Shown here piece after piece: positions 9,631 through 19,900 of a stretch of 54,360 nt of DNA. The position numbers and the translations under genes are program-made. The notes below the pieces were generated by a model. That model made no database searches. It had not been told where the DNA came from and worked only from the letters and a program-made list of their open reading frames with translations. Source of the stretch: Faecalibacterium sp. UBA1762. Its GTDB lineage: Bacteria > Bacillota > Clostridia > Oscillospirales > Ruminococcaceae. Location: positions 1 to 54,360 of the forward strand of contig DCHC01000037.1 of the NCBI GenBank assembly GCA_002314755.1, written 5' to 3'. The stretch's first letter is position 1, and each line of letters begins with the position of its first letter.

Positions 9631-11104
9631 CGCAAGACTGACCGCGCAAAGCATCAACCGGAATATGCTCAGCAGTACGGTGGCCACGGTTTCCGGCATC
9701 CTGTTTCCGCTGCTGATGTACACCTATGTGACCGGGGTACTCTCTGTGGAAGCCGTCGGCAGGGTTTCCTTTGTGCAATCCTTTCTGCAGTATTTTGTTT
9801 ATTTTTCCACCCTTGGCATATCTGCCTACGGCAGGCGCGAGTGTGCAAAGCGGTGCAATGACCGAAAAGCCTGCTCGCAGCTGTTCAGCGAGCTTGCCGT
9901 TCTCAATGTGTTGCTGACCGTGGTTGCGCTTGCCGCACTGGCCTTGTGTACCGCCGGGTTTTCCCATCTGCACAGCTACAGAAAACTCATTCTCGCCATG
10001 AGCTATTATGTCATTTTGTCCTCCTTAAGCTTTGAATGGGTTTATCAGGCCATGGGCATGTATTCCTTCATTATGGTGCGCTCTGTCCTTGTCAAGGCAG
10101 CTGCGGCGGCCTTCACCGTTTTTTTGGTCAAAACCGATAAGGATTGCATCGCCTACGGAATACTGGTTGTTTTTGCCGCCTCCGCCGGCAGCATATTCAA
10201 TCTTCTCGGGCTGAAAAAAATCGTGGATTTCTCTTTTCCGTCCCTGAAAAGCTTAGCCGGGCATTTCCGTCCCGTCCTGCTTCTCTTTTCCTCTACACTG
10301 CTGATTACCCTTTATACCAATTTTGATATTGTCATGCTGTCCATCCTCTCCGGCGATTACGAAACCGGTTTATACAACACCGTGCTGAAAATGAAAAATA
10401 TCGTTGTCGCCATTTCAGCCGGCGCCACCGATGCCATCATTCCCTATGTTTCTTACCAAAGCGCGACGGATAACCGAAACGCCGTTGTGGAATACGGTGT
10501 GCTGTCACTGCGGGTTGTTCTTTTGCTCACACTGCCCGTCGCCGTTTTTCTATCCTGCTTTTCGGGGCCGGTTTTACTGTGGCTGTTCGGCGCAAAGTAT
10601 CTTCCGGCCGCTACGGTGCTGCCCTTAAGTATGGTCATCTCCCTTGTCCTCGGCCTGACCAATATCATCGGCAACCAGCTGCTGGTGCCCCTGGGGGGGA
10701 GAAAGCCGCTTCACCCGCAGTGTGTTTTCGGTATGCTGGTCAATTTCGGCCTGAATGCGCTGCTGATTCCCGGGTACGGCGCTATGGGTGCGGCAATCGG
10801 TACGCTTTGCTGCGAGGTGTGGAATCTGTTTTATATGGGCGCCGGCATCAAAAGCAGCCTGACACGAATTGTCAAAAAGGCCGCAGTGCTCAAATATCCG
10901 GCCGTGCTTTGTCTGATAGCGCCCCTTACCGTGTGGGCAACCGGCCTTATGCAGACAGAAAGCCTCTTTCTGAACTGTGCCATACCCGCCCTTGCCTTTT
11001 TTTCGCTGTACTATCTCTCGCTGCTGTTGCTGAAAGAGCCGGTTCTAACCCGGCTGCTGTATCGAAAAAAGGAAGACCTTCACTATGAAAATCAGCCTGA
11101 TTGA
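9623..11104 (+). CDS. Polysaccharide flippase (Wzx type), second copy
   Basis: The start was set at ATG 9623 (MSNARLTAQSINRNMLSSTV) because it overlaps the upstream stop in the ATGAGTAA arrangement. The 493-residue protein has about 14 membrane segments. FPLLMYTYVTGVLSVEAVGR and YFVYFSTLGISAYGRRECAK are typical of the RfbX/Wzx branch of the MOP flippases. It should move lipid-linked repeat units across the membrane, and is paired with the polymerase-like gene just before it. Its end overlaps the next gene (ATG 11085). Intact, although both neighbouring transferases (5806-6436 and 11085-12163) are frameshifted. Confidence 0.87.
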   Translation: MSNARLTAQSINRNMLSSTVATVSGILFPLLMYTYVTGVLSVEAVGRVSFVQSFLQYFVYFSTLGISAYGRRECAKRCNDRKACSQLFSELAVLNVLLTVVALAALALCTAGFSHLHSYRKLILAMSYYVILSSLSFEWVYQAMGMYSFIMVRSVLVKAAAAAFTVFLVKTDKDCIAYGILVVFAASAGSIFNLLGLKKIVDFSFPSLKSLAGHFRPVLLLFSSTLLITLYTNFDIVMLSILSGDYETGLYNTVLKMKNIVVAISAGATDAIIPYVSYQSATDNRNAVVEYGVLSLRVVLLLTLPVAVFLSCFSGPVLLWLFGAKYLPAATVLPLSMVISLVLGLTNIIGNQLLVPLGGRKPLHPQCVFGMLVNFGLNALLIPGYGAMGAAIGTLCCEVWNLFYMGAGIKSSLTRIVKKAAVLKYPAVLCLIAPLTVWATGLMQTESLFLNCAIPALAFFSLYYLSLLLLKEPVLTRLLYRKKEDLHYENQPD

Positions 11105-12163
11105 GTATAAAAATCATATAGATGAAAACGGTATCCCCGTCGGACACGGAAAAAAGGTCCTGGAACAGTTTTCCGCCTTGCTGTCCGCAATGGGGCATTC
11201 GGTCTGCATTGTGGGACACGGTTCCTATACCGACACACTCAAGGCCTATCCGGTCCGCCGTTTGAAGCACGCAAGCTTTTGCCCCGGTGTTACAGCCCGG
11301 GCAATCTGCCCGGGGTCCTGAAAAACATTCACGATGCCATTGCCGCCGCCGACGACAGTGATGTGCTGTGGTTTACAAATGTGGATTACCTCTTATTTAT
11401 GTATCTCGGTCTTGTACGTGTCCGTAAAAAGATTGTCGTAACCGCCTACGAGGACCCCGCAAAACGCATCAATTCTCTGGGGAAGCATAGCTTCTGGAAA
11501 AGACCGCTGGTTGCCCTGCTGCGAAAAGCGGCCCGTCGTGGCTGTTCCCGTGTCAGTCTGTTTGTCAACAGCTACGAGCGCAGCGGCGGGGAAGAGCAGG
11601 GGAACGCCAACTGTATTTTCGTCCCCGATTTTATCTGTGACGAAAGCTATCAGGCCCACGCCCGCCTTGCGAAAGCCGACCGTGTGGTCTGTGTCGGGCT
11701 GGTTGACAGCCATAAGGATATTGTCGGTGCGGTGCGCTGTTTTCAGGGGCTGGATATCCCCCTGATTGTCAAAGGCTACTTCATCGATGCCGCGGTCTAT
11801 GACACCGCTTTGGCTCTTTGCACCGACAATATCACCGTAGAAAATACCTATCTGTCCGAGCAAGAGTATCTGCAGCTGATCGCACAGTCAAAGTATGTCC
11901 TCGTCCCTTATGTCACGGAAGAATACCAAGGCAGCCGAACCAGCGGAATCATCCGCGAGGCAATCTATCTCGGTGCAACGGTGATTGCACCGCAGGAAAT
12001 TCTGACCTCCATGCATTTTAACGGAATCGGCTACCGTTCGCTGGATGAGGTCAGAGCCTTTTTTGCCGCGGGAAACCGGGACGAAATACCCAATGACCTT
12101 ACCGCCTGCACCGCGCAGGCAATCACGCAAAAGCTGTCAGCCGCGCTGCAAGGGCTGCAATAA
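11085..12163 (+). pseudogene. Glycosyltransferase, frameshifted near the N-terminus
   Basis: ATG 11085 (MKISLIEYKNHIDENGIPVG) starts inside the flippase gene. The frame ends early at 11321, while the rest of the protein (SPGNLPGVLKNIHDAIAAAD to the stop at 12163) is in the +2 frame. Adding one C to the CCCC run at 11282-11285 joins them as HASFCPRCYSPGNLPGVLKN, giving about 359 residues. The second half (VCVGLVDSHKDIVGAVRCFQ and EYQGSRTSGIIREAIYLGAT) resembles a GT-B donor domain with an E near the expected site. Probably an EPS transferase. Whether the break is biological or a homopolymer error cannot be decided here. Confidence 0.7.
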
Positions 12164-12212
12164 GCCTTCCTTTCACCAAAACCGTATTCTATTTGTCAGG
12201 AGAACCCTTTTT

Positions 12213-12995
12213 ATGACTGTACAAACCTTGATATCTACTATGTTTCAAAAAGACCGCAGCCTGCTGTCAAAAATGAATATACAGACCGATGCCGTCGTAA
12301 TCAACCAGTGCGACGAGGAAAAAACAGAGGTGTTCACCTTCCGCGGGCACAGCATTCTGTGGGTTTCCTGCCGGGACAGAGGTGTGGGCAACAGCAGAAA
12401 CAAAGCCATAGAGCTGGCCACAGCCGATATTGTGCTGTTTGCGGATGACGATATGGTCTATTATGACGGTTACGGCGAAACCGTAGCGCAGGCTTTTTCC
12501 GATCATCCCGAAATAGCCGTGTTCGCTTTTCAGGTGGATAATCTGGGCGACCGTTTTCTGTATAAAAAAGATACCGTGCTGCACAGACTGAATCTGTATA
12601 ACAGTCTGCGGTACGGTACCCTCAGTTTTTGCTGCAGATTATCCACCCTCAAAAGCACAGGGGTCCGGTTCAGTCTGCTTTTCGGCGGCGGTGCGCAATA
12701 CTGCTGCGGAGAGGACAGCCTTTTCCTCACGGATATCATCAAAACCAAATGTAAGGTTTACGCAATCCCGCAAACCGTCGGCAGCAATACACTGGGCGAA
12801 TCCACCTGGTTTTCCTCTTTCAATCAGAAATATTTTTACGATAAGGGCGTCCTTATGTACAAGATTTACCGGCAAAAGGCGTACATTCTGGCGCCGGTGC
12901 TGATATTGCGCCACCCGGATTGGTATCGGGAAATCGGCCTGAAAAAAGCACTGCAGCAGGTTTTAAAAGGAACGCTCTGCGCGCGCAAAATCTGA
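12213..12995 (+). CDS. Family 2 glycosyltransferase
   Basis: The start is ATG 12213, preceded by CAGGAG with 10 nt spacing; an upstream in-frame extension would overlap the previous gene. The protein is 260 residues. VGNSRNKAIELATADIVLFA followed by DDDM is the GT-A donor-binding region with its DxD-type metal site, and GEDSLFLTDIIK is the usual downstream acceptor/base region (ED). It is a soluble or peripherally membrane-bound inverting transferase. It is the last plus-strand gene of this EPS block and converges with the minus-strand remnant that ends at 13120. Confidence 0.85.
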   Translation: MTVQTLISTMFQKDRSLLSKMNIQTDAVVINQCDEEKTEVFTFRGHSILWVSCRDRGVGNSRNKAIELATADIVLFADDDMVYYDGYGETVAQAFSDHPEIAVFAFQVDNLGDRFLYKKDTVLHRLNLYNSLRYGTLSFCCRLSTLKSTGVRFSLLFGGGAQYCCGEDSLFLTDIIKTKCKVYAIPQTVGSNTLGESTWFSSFNQKYFYDKGVLMYKIYRQKAYILAPVLILRHPDWYREIGLKKALQQVLKGTLCARKI

Positions 12996-13119
12996 ACCGC
13001 ACGGTACCGCATCTATTCAGTCAAATCAGCTATTTTTATAAAGTCGGCGGTGTACGGCTTGTCCTCACCGCCGGGCCGCAGCATCCGGATGCAGCAGGCA
13101 AGAATTGCCGAAAAACGAA

Positions 13120-13937
13120 TTATCCCTGCTCCGGAAAATCCATAATGCTTTTTGCGCCGGACTGCCAGGTAAAGCAGCGCAGAATTCTGTTGTGAGCGGC
13201 TTCGGACAGATTCCTTTCGTCCATTATTTTCGCCACGGCGTCTTCAAGGTCATCCGCCAGCCAACCGGATTTACCGTTTTCGATGATAAAATCCGGCCCG
13301 GGGGCGTGCAGGGCAACCACCTTGCAGCCGTAATACATTGCCTCCAGAATAGCCATGCCGAAAATTTCGTTGCGGTTCAGGTTGACAAATGCATCTGCCA
13401 TACGGTACAGTTGCCAGATTTCCGCATTGGGTATTTTATCCGTTACCGTAACACAGTCGGCAAAACCGTCCGACTGTATTTTTTCCTGCAGCTGCCGGCT
13501 CTGTTTGCCGGTGCCCACCACAACCAGCCGATACCTTTCATCCCTTTTGCGCAGCTGCAACAAAATATCCGGCAACAGCAGGGGCTGCTTTTCTTCAGTC
13601 AGACGACCGATAAAAAGCAATATTTTGTCCTCCGGCGCAAAGCCGAACTTCGCCTTCGCCCGTTTTTTGAAAGCTTGTCATAGCCTTGCTGCAGCAGAGA
13701 AACATCCAGACCGACCGGGGCTACGGTAACCTTTGCAACGCCCAGCTGCCGCAGGTGCTCGGCGACGGCAGGCGTTTTGGCAAAGCAGCTGCTCTTTCGG
13801 TAAATATGCAGATTTCTTTGAAACAAAGCGTCTATCACCAGCCGGGTCAGCTTATTTGTGTTGTGACTTTGCGTAGCCCCGATATAGGGCAAAAAGGCAA
13901 TTCCGTTTTTCCTTGCCCAGCGGTAGACGGCGGGCAT
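13120..13937 (-). pseudogene. GT4 glycosyltransferase, N-terminus missing and frameshifted
   Basis: Reading leftwards, the segment from 13937 (MPAVYRWARKNGIAFLPYIG) corresponds to the middle of a GT4 N-domain. The frame then changes at the T-run 13662-13667; one added base gives KLSKKRAKAKFGFAPEDKIL, running into LFIGRLTEEKQPLLLPDIL. The C-domain is complete, including EIFGMAILEAMYYGCKVVAL with the E(x7)E motif. Roughly the first 80-100 residues normal for the family are absent, and the coding DNA abuts the middle of an acetyltransferase gene at about 13938. That looks like an internal deletion joining two neighbouring genes. Confidence 0.75.
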
Positions 13938-14213
13938 CCTTTATGCTCACGCCTATCTTGGAATAATCGTGGTCGTATTTCCCAATCAGGCCCACATTAT
14001 TCCCGATTACGGTATTATCCACGATTTCCATATCCGCCATAAGCGTACAGTATCTGCCGATATAGATATTGTTTCCGATGGTGGCTTTGTTTGGCGCCCA
14101 TAAGACCGTACCCTTTCCAAAGGTGGTATTGTCGCCCACAGTCACGTTTTTTTGTGCAAGACCAGCAGCCTGCATCGCAGGACCTTCAATCTGTGAATAA
14201 ACCCGTTTTTCAT
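13938..14213 (-). pseudogene. Hexapeptide acetyltransferase, frameshifted and C-terminally truncated
   Basis: ATG at 14213 (reading left) starts MKNGFIHRLKVLRCRLLVL, then hits a stop. Adding one base to the seven-T run at 14147-14153 continues it as KNVTVGDNTTFGKGTVLWAP, NKATIGNNIYIGRYC and GLIGKYDHDYSKIG, a left-handed beta-helix acetyltransferase of the EPS type. The protein stops matching after GVSIKDA, where about half of the beta-helix is still expected, and the DNA changes into GT4 coding sequence. It lies 56 nt downstream of the WecG-like remnant. Non-functional as read. Confidence 0.7.
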
Positions 14214-14269
14214 TTTCGTTTCCTACCGCTTTCCGAACATCCTTTTTTATCCTATCCGGTATGCTGCGG

Positions 14270-14785
14270 TTATTCCGCAGATACGGTACCCTGCATATCT
14301 CCCGGTTCCTTGTGCAGGCGCCGCACATTGAATTTACCGGCTGCACGGTACCAAACAAACTTGATTGCACCGCCGATATTCCGCTGCAGCAGCCTCTTCG
14401 GCTCCTGCAGAAACCGATAGAACCATTCCAGCCCCAGCCGGTCAACCCATGCAGGCGGTCGCTTGATATTGCCTGCCCAAAAATCAAAGGCAGCGCCGAT
14501 GCCGAACATGACACAGCCCTTTATGCTGTCTTGGTGCAGGTGCATCCAGACATCCTGCTTGGGGCTGCCCAGCCCGACCCATAGAAAATCCGGTGCCGCG
14601 CGGTTAATCCGGTCAACATCTGCCCGGTCCTCCTCCTCACGCAAGGCACGAAAGGGCGGGGCATAGCTGCCGACAATCTGAATCCCCGGGTATTTTTCCC
14701 GCAGCTTTTTCTCCATAAGCACCAGTGTTTTTGGGGTGCAGCCGTAGAAATAATGCTTTTTCCCCGCCGCAAGGCGGTCGTACGA
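14270..14785 (-). pseudogene. WecG/TagA/CpsF-family glycosyltransferase, 5'-truncated
   Basis: The frame upstream of the apparent start continues as DRLAAGKKHYFYGCTPKTLV until a stop at about 14788, so the true N-terminus is gone. The visible ~170 residues contain PDFLWVGLGSPKQDVWM and MFGIGAAFDFWAGNIKRPPA, both hallmarks of the family that adds N-acetylmannosaminuronic acid or ManNAc to lipid-linked GlcNAc. About 80-90 N-terminal residues, including the conserved Asp region, are missing. The missing part borders a non-coding stretch with an 11-bp hairpin (14797-14827). This is the promoter-proximal remnant of the minus-strand mini-operon. Confidence 0.8.
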
Positions 14786-14796
14786 TTATGTAACAG

Positions 14797-14827
14797 TGAA
14801 GCCGGAGATGAAGATGCTCCGGCTTCA
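14797..14827. repeat. Perfect 11-bp hairpin next to the truncated WecG-like gene
   Basis: TGAAGCCGGAG (14797-14807) is exactly complementary to CTCCGGCTTCA (14817-14827), with a 9-nt loop. Neither strand has a T-run after the stem, so it is not a standard terminator. It sits at the point where the WecG-like coding sequence ends. It could be an end remnant of a lost element or a leftover intergenic structure. Confidence 0.6.
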
Positions 14828-15239
14828 TAAATAAGGTGGTATTATTCGATGTGGTGGCATAAAAATCCGATACCAATATCAGAAATAAATTTTCAAAAAT
14901 CATCGATGGGCTTGTTTTTAAATGTCCATCCAGCATAAAAGGAACGATAGCGGACGGCGCAAATAACGATGGCACGGCTAAACGAAAAGCAATATATAAA
15001 CCCGTCAGCGTAAGGAATAGTACCTTCCGAGAACGCGGTGTTACGGGTAATCAACTTATCCGTTCTGTATTCAGGCGCACATTATTGTTTTATCCTCTTT
15101 TGCGGTACAATGATATCGCAAAGGAGGATATTTGCATTATGGAAACAAGAAGAAATAATGGCACGGGATAGAGAAATACTGTCGGAGGGTTTCAGCCGGA
15201 TATACTTTCTGTCGTATCGGTCAAAGGGCGCACATTGGC
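14828..15239. other. Non-coding stretch, no supported gene
   Basis: I see no credible gene on either strand. A short promoter-like and start-like piece is present: TACAAT around 15108, AAGGAGG around 15120 and an ATG at 15139. The frame closes after ten codons, so it may be the leftover 5' end of a lost gene. Composition is mixed, unlike the GC-rich coding DNA to the left. Confidence 0.4.
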
Positions 15240-15547
15240 TTTGGGCTCCGTTGTCCGGCCGGGAATTCTCAAATCTGCCCGTTTCGCAGGCGTAGAGGTC
15301 CATACTACCTTCAACATACTGTCTCGGAGGGTTCAACTCCTCCGTCCCTTTGGTGCCGGTAACCACCGGTTGCCGCAGAAGGTGCACAGCTCCTGCTCGG
15401 TGATCCGGGGAATGCGCTCCCGATAAGAATGCAGGCCCTCCTTTACGATACGGGCGTAGTGCGGCGTGCCGTGCAGATAGCCGACGGGGTATAGCTGATT
15501 TCGGCAAACGGCTTGATTCGGGCAGCAAGCTGCTCTGAAAAAGTCAT
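15240..15547 (-). pseudogene. Small zinc-ribbon-like protein, multiply frameshifted
   Basis: Reading left from ATG 15547 (ribosome site AAAGGA), MTFSEQLAARIKPFAEISYT runs into a second frame, GYLHGTPHYARIVKEGLHSY ... EQELCTFCGN, and then a third, KGTEELNPPRQYVEGSMDLY followed by ACET. One extra C at 15485-15488 and one extra base near 15346-15348 would join the frames. CxxC in CTFC and a damaged second Cys pair suggest a zinc ribbon. I do not recognise the full family. The coherent protein-like sequence across three frames argues that this was a real gene, now broken or poorly sequenced. Confidence 0.4.
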
Positions 15548-15726
15548 TGCGGTTTTTTTCCTTTCTTTCGTTGGCCCTTTTTTCAGAAAAACCGTGCCCG
15601 GACACAGCGCTTTTTTCGGCGGGTCAACGCCCTGAAAAACGGCTTCTTCTATTTCGCATTCTATCATACCGTACCCTGTGCGTCAATAGATAATCCGACC
15701 ATATAGGGTACCAGGGATGAGAAGAA

Positions 15727-15758
15727 AAATACGGATGAACTTTTGTTCAACCGTATTT
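15727..15758. terminator. 14-bp hairpin, terminator-like for leftward transcription
   Basis: AAATACGGATGAAC (15727-15740) pairs with GTTCAACCGTATTT (15745-15758) with one mismatch and a TTTT loop. On the minus strand it is followed by TTTTTCTTCTC, as in an intrinsic terminator. No intact minus-strand gene feeds it from the right, so it may be inherited from a deleted gene or act as insulation in front of the acyltransferase. Confidence 0.5.
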
Positions 15759-15769
15759 GGACGGTATAG

Positions 15770-15796
15770 TTGATTTTCTGTGACAGGAAGTATAAT
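15770..15796 (+). promoter_or_regulatory. Candidate promoter for the acyltransferase operon
   Basis: TTGATT (15770-15775) and a consensus TATAAT (15791-15796) are separated by 15 bp, shorter than optimal. The -10 is perfect and the spacing weak. It lies about 85 nt before the acyltransferase start and after the 15727-15758 hairpin. Confidence 0.45.
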
Positions 15797-15882
15797 ATAT
15801 GTTTATCATAAGGACGGTCGGCGGACCGTTTGGTATTCTATGATCAAGGACAAAAAGCACTTTGAGGTACAGGGTATAGAGA

Positions 15883-16938
15883 ATGACAGATTATTTTATT
15901 ATGGGCGCGATCATTGCTTTTTTAGCAGGTTTATGGCTGGTAGGCATAAAGGCAGATGGCCCGGAAATACATTTCTTTGATATGGATACTTCAAAAGCAA
16001 TGAGGGGATTTTGGTGCCTTATTGTTATTTTGGTTCATATTCCGGCGGCATATCAAAATAGCATTCAAGATATGATAGGAAGTTTTGGTTATATCGGTGT
16101 TACTTTTTTCTTTATGACATCCGGATATGGACTGACAATTTCATCTGATAGAAATACCGATTCCTTGCGTTTTTTTTGGAGGAAGAGATTGCCTAAGCTT
16201 CTTATTCCGGTTTGGCTTGTAAATATCTTTTTTATCATCATTGATGATCTTGATTTTTCCCGCGGAATATCGGTGAGAAAAATAGTAGGTGTCGAAGGTT
16301 GGGTTCAATGGTTGTTAGGTTGTTATCTTATTTTTTGGCTATCTCATTTCATAATGAAGAAAAAGACATGGAAGATCCCTGCTATTGTATTGGTAATTAT
16401 TGCAAGCATTTGCTCCTTTTATTTAAAAACAAATCAGATAGTGACTTCAACAACATGGGCGACGGAATGCTACGGATTTATATGGGGAATTCTTTTGGCA
16501 TCAGTACAGCCAAAGTTTATTGAACATTTTAAAAAAGCATGGTTCAAAAAATGGATATTCAGTCTGGTGATTACTTTGATTTTGGGAGTAGGATATCTGA
16601 TTTTTAAACCCGTTTTTTTCTTTGGGGATTATCTGTTAAAAATTATGCTTGGCGTTGCGATCACAATGTTTATTTTTATCGCGAATGTCAAATTCCACTT
16701 TGGAAACAAAATCAGTTTGTTTTTAGGAGAAATATCTTTTGAGGTCTATCTTGTTCACGGTAATGTTTTTGGTGTGATTTCAACAATAGCTCCAAATCTG
16801 TCATCCGGATTATTTATTCTGATAAGCTTAATTGTTACTGTAATAATTGCTTTTGTCATTCATTCATTTGCGCAGGTTATCCTGAAACAATTGGCTAAAG
16901 TTGCTTTTCAGAGGGAAAAAAGGAAGGGTTTAAAATGA
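15883..16938 (+). CDS. Membrane acyltransferase (acyltransferase 3/OafA family)
   Basis: A 351-residue protein with about 10 membrane segments. SKAMRGFWCLIVILVHIPAA carries the family's conserved histidine in the first core helix. IGVTFFFMTSGYGLTIS matches the next conserved helix, followed by the usual basic RFFWRKRLPKLLIPVW. These proteins transfer acetyl or other acyl groups to extracellular polysaccharides or lipids. The DNA is clearly AT-rich relative to both flanks, which suggests separate ancestry. Its stop overlaps the start of the next gene (ATGA at 16935-16938), so the two are probably translated together. Confidence 0.87.
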   Translation: MTDYFIMGAIIAFLAGLWLVGIKADGPEIHFFDMDTSKAMRGFWCLIVILVHIPAAYQNSIQDMIGSFGYIGVTFFFMTSGYGLTISSDRNTDSLRFFWRKRLPKLLIPVWLVNIFFIIIDDLDFSRGISVRKIVGVEGWVQWLLGCYLIFWLSHFIMKKKTWKIPAIVLVIIASICSFYLKTNQIVTSTTWATECYGFIWGILLASVQPKFIEHFKKAWFKKWIFSLVITLILGVGYLIFKPVFFFGDYLLKIMLGVAITMFIFIANVKFHFGNKISLFLGEISFEVYLVHGNVFGVISTIAPNLSSGLFILISLIVTVIIAFVIHSFAQVILKQLAKVAFQREKRKGLK

Positions 16939-19900
16939 TGCACGACGGATATAAATCCCATGATAGCTTTTCGGAGGTTCTCCGACAGTTTTCGGAACCG
17001 GAAAGTAAATTTGCTCCCTATGTATTCTGGTTTTATGACGAAGATCTGAATGCCTTAGGGATCAAACCCCAGAATATGGCACATGAACTGAGCAAGAAAG
17101 GGTTCAACCCCGGTTATGCCCATGCCCGGACAAATTATGCCGCGGATCTTCTTCATGCTGTGCATCCGCATGTCCGTCCGTTTCCAAAGGAACAGTGGCT
17201 GTCCGATGAATGGTTTGCGGTTTTGGAGCGTCAGGCAAAACAGGCTGCGGCAGATCACACACACGCCTGTTATGCGGATGAATACGGTTGGCCGTCCCTG
17301 CAGGCGGGAGGAAGGTTGGCATCCGCAGACCCGACCTTGAAATCCAAAAACCTGCGGTTTCAACGAATCGAGATAAAAAAAGGGACTACGCAAGATTTGA
17401 CCCGGTGTACATTTGCCGTTGCAGGAAATGTCATTCGCAGGGAGTCAACCTCCTTTGTTGAATTTCCGCAGCCGGATGCCTGGATATGGACCCGCTCCTC
17501 CTTTGATCAGACCCCGCCCGGTCAGAACAATACGCTCCCCTTGAATATGGCGTCTGCTTGGTCCGAAGAACGTGACGCGGTTTGCATTTTCCACATACAG
17601 CTGCCGTCCGAGGGAAAATACAGACTGTTTGCCTGTTGGGATTGGTCTGAGCACAACACCGCCGCGGCGGAATATGCTATCAACCAAACGGTATTCACCG
17701 CCGATCAGCGTACGCAGCCGTTCCGGTGGAACCTGCTTGGAGAGCTTTTTCTCCCTGCGGGGGAATGCACGGTTACCGTGACCGGTGGCAGTGACGGCAG
17801 ACTTTGGGTGGACGGAATAAAAGCTGTCGGTGAAGAAGGCTGTGAGATCATTATTGACGATCTCCAGAATACTGATCGAACGGTCGCGTATCTTGATTCT
17901 GACAGTCTTACGGTTCTGGACGGTCCGGTTTATACAGCAGAGGATGCTTGCTGTGTTTACCTATTCACATTGCAGGAGCACAGAGGTTATGACGGCTCCA
18001 CAATCGATTATCTGCAAAACAGATTGACGAATCTTTTCATACAGACCGCATGGGATCCCGTCACCGAAAAACTGGGGCAGTACATGGGCAAAGGGAAACC
18101 CGTCAACGGCATTTTCAGTGATCATGAAGGAGATTACGGATATAAATTGGCCTGGTCAGAGGACCTCCGGCTTCTGTTCTCCCAAAAATATGATGAAGAT
18201 ATCCGGCGTATTCTGCCGCTTTTGATTGACCGGGACATTCAGGGAAAAGACATTGTATGGCGGTTCCGCTGGTTTGATACGGTGTCGGATATCTACACTG
18301 CTCATTTTCACCGTCTGTCTCAAGAGGCGGAAAAGCATGGCTGCTACTACACGATGCATACCTGGGAGGAAAGCCTTCAGCTTCAGGCATCGAATGTCGG
18401 CGACATCTTCAAACTGAACCGTGGCGTCTCGCTGCCCGGGACGGATGCCCTTTGCTCTGTCGTATACAATCCCCAAAACTTTAAGGACACCTTCTCAATC
18501 GCGGAATTTGAAGGTGTACGCTTTATGGATGAGGTGATGGCGCTGAATGATCTGGAGCATTATACTCCGGATGAACTGAAAAAGCAGGCCAACTATCTGG
18601 CGTCTTACGGGGTCAGTCATGTCATCTGTCATGCCGTAAAGATGACCCGCCCGTTTGCGCAGAGCGTTGTTACCCCGGATTTCTATAACATCGATCCCTG
18701 CTGGCAGGCTATGGGACAGTATACCGGTTTCCTTCGCCGTACTTCTTACCTCAACTCTCTCGGACGAGCCAACGCGAGGGTACTTCTTCTGAACCCTTTA
18801 GACAGTATGTATGCTTTGGCAGAGAGCGATGTCTTCGATATAGATTATGAAATGCTGGATATTGGCGGGGGCATTCCGAAGATCTGCGCCTCCTATGGCG
18901 GAGAAGCAGGGGAGATCAACCGCCAGTACGGGGAGATCATCCGTATCCTTACCCGAAGCCATATCGAGCACCTCACAGCTGATAAGGAGTATATCCACCG
19001 TATGACCGTTCAGGCGGATACACTGGTATACGGAGATTACGCTTTTCATACCGCAGTTATTCCTCGTCTGTCCGTTTTGGATCTGGAGGTTCTCAAAAAA
19101 ATCACGGAATTTGCAAAGGCAGGCGGACAGGTTTGGTGGATCGCGCCGGTTACCGCCGATACCTTACAGAACGGACGGGATGACCCGGAAGCCAAAGAGG
19201 CTCTGACTGTTTTGCTATCGCTTCCGAATGTACATATCATTCAAAAACCCGATGATCTGACCCTCTGTTCTCCCATACGCTGCGAAGAAAGCCTCCCCGA
19301 TCTGCTCAGCCATTGGCGGATCATCGACGAAAAACATTTCATTCTGCTTTGTAATAACAGCAATGCTTCCGTTTCCATCACGGTTCATTTAGACGGGATA
19401 CACGGAAAAACTACGCTCCTCTATCCGGCGGACGGTGCCCGGAGGTCGATCTGTTCTCATCAGGATCACTACGGACTGTCCCTTTCATTAGATTTTGTCC
19501 CTTATGAAGCGGTCTATGTTGTCGTTGATCCTACGCAAGAGCAAGAGCCGGCTGTTGCCTCTACTATTCCGGAGGAACGGCAATTGACCGACTTCACGGT
19601 TGCGATCGACCGCGGCAATACCTCCCGGTCTCTCATCCATCCTATTCCGCCGACCGTCACTGACCGTATGCGTCTCATTCTAAGCAAGGGGAGCTTTGAC
19701 AATGCAGAGCGTCCGGATGTGGAAAGCATCACTCTTTTATGCGATGGAAAAGAGGTACTGCACTGTCCGGTCAACAGGGAATATCATGTGTGCTTTGATG
19801 AAGCAGCGGAAATTCTTTTAAACTTACCGTGTCAGAAAATTGACGCCGTTCAGATTACATCCCGCCGTGGACTGACCGCCTACCGCGTCGAGGTGGGTAC

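Noticed and set aside
13046..13072. Terminator between the convergent GT2 and GT4 genes (GGCGGTG/CACCGCC)
   Set aside because: The stem is only seven bases with a long loop and no adequate T-run on either strand, so it is not supported as a terminator.
15325..15350. tRNA-like T-arm (GGAGGGTTCAACTCCTCC)
   Set aside because: The loop would be eight bases, no matching acceptor, D or anticodon arms can be drawn around it, and the same bases fit the coding sequence of the broken zinc-ribbon-like gene on the other strand.
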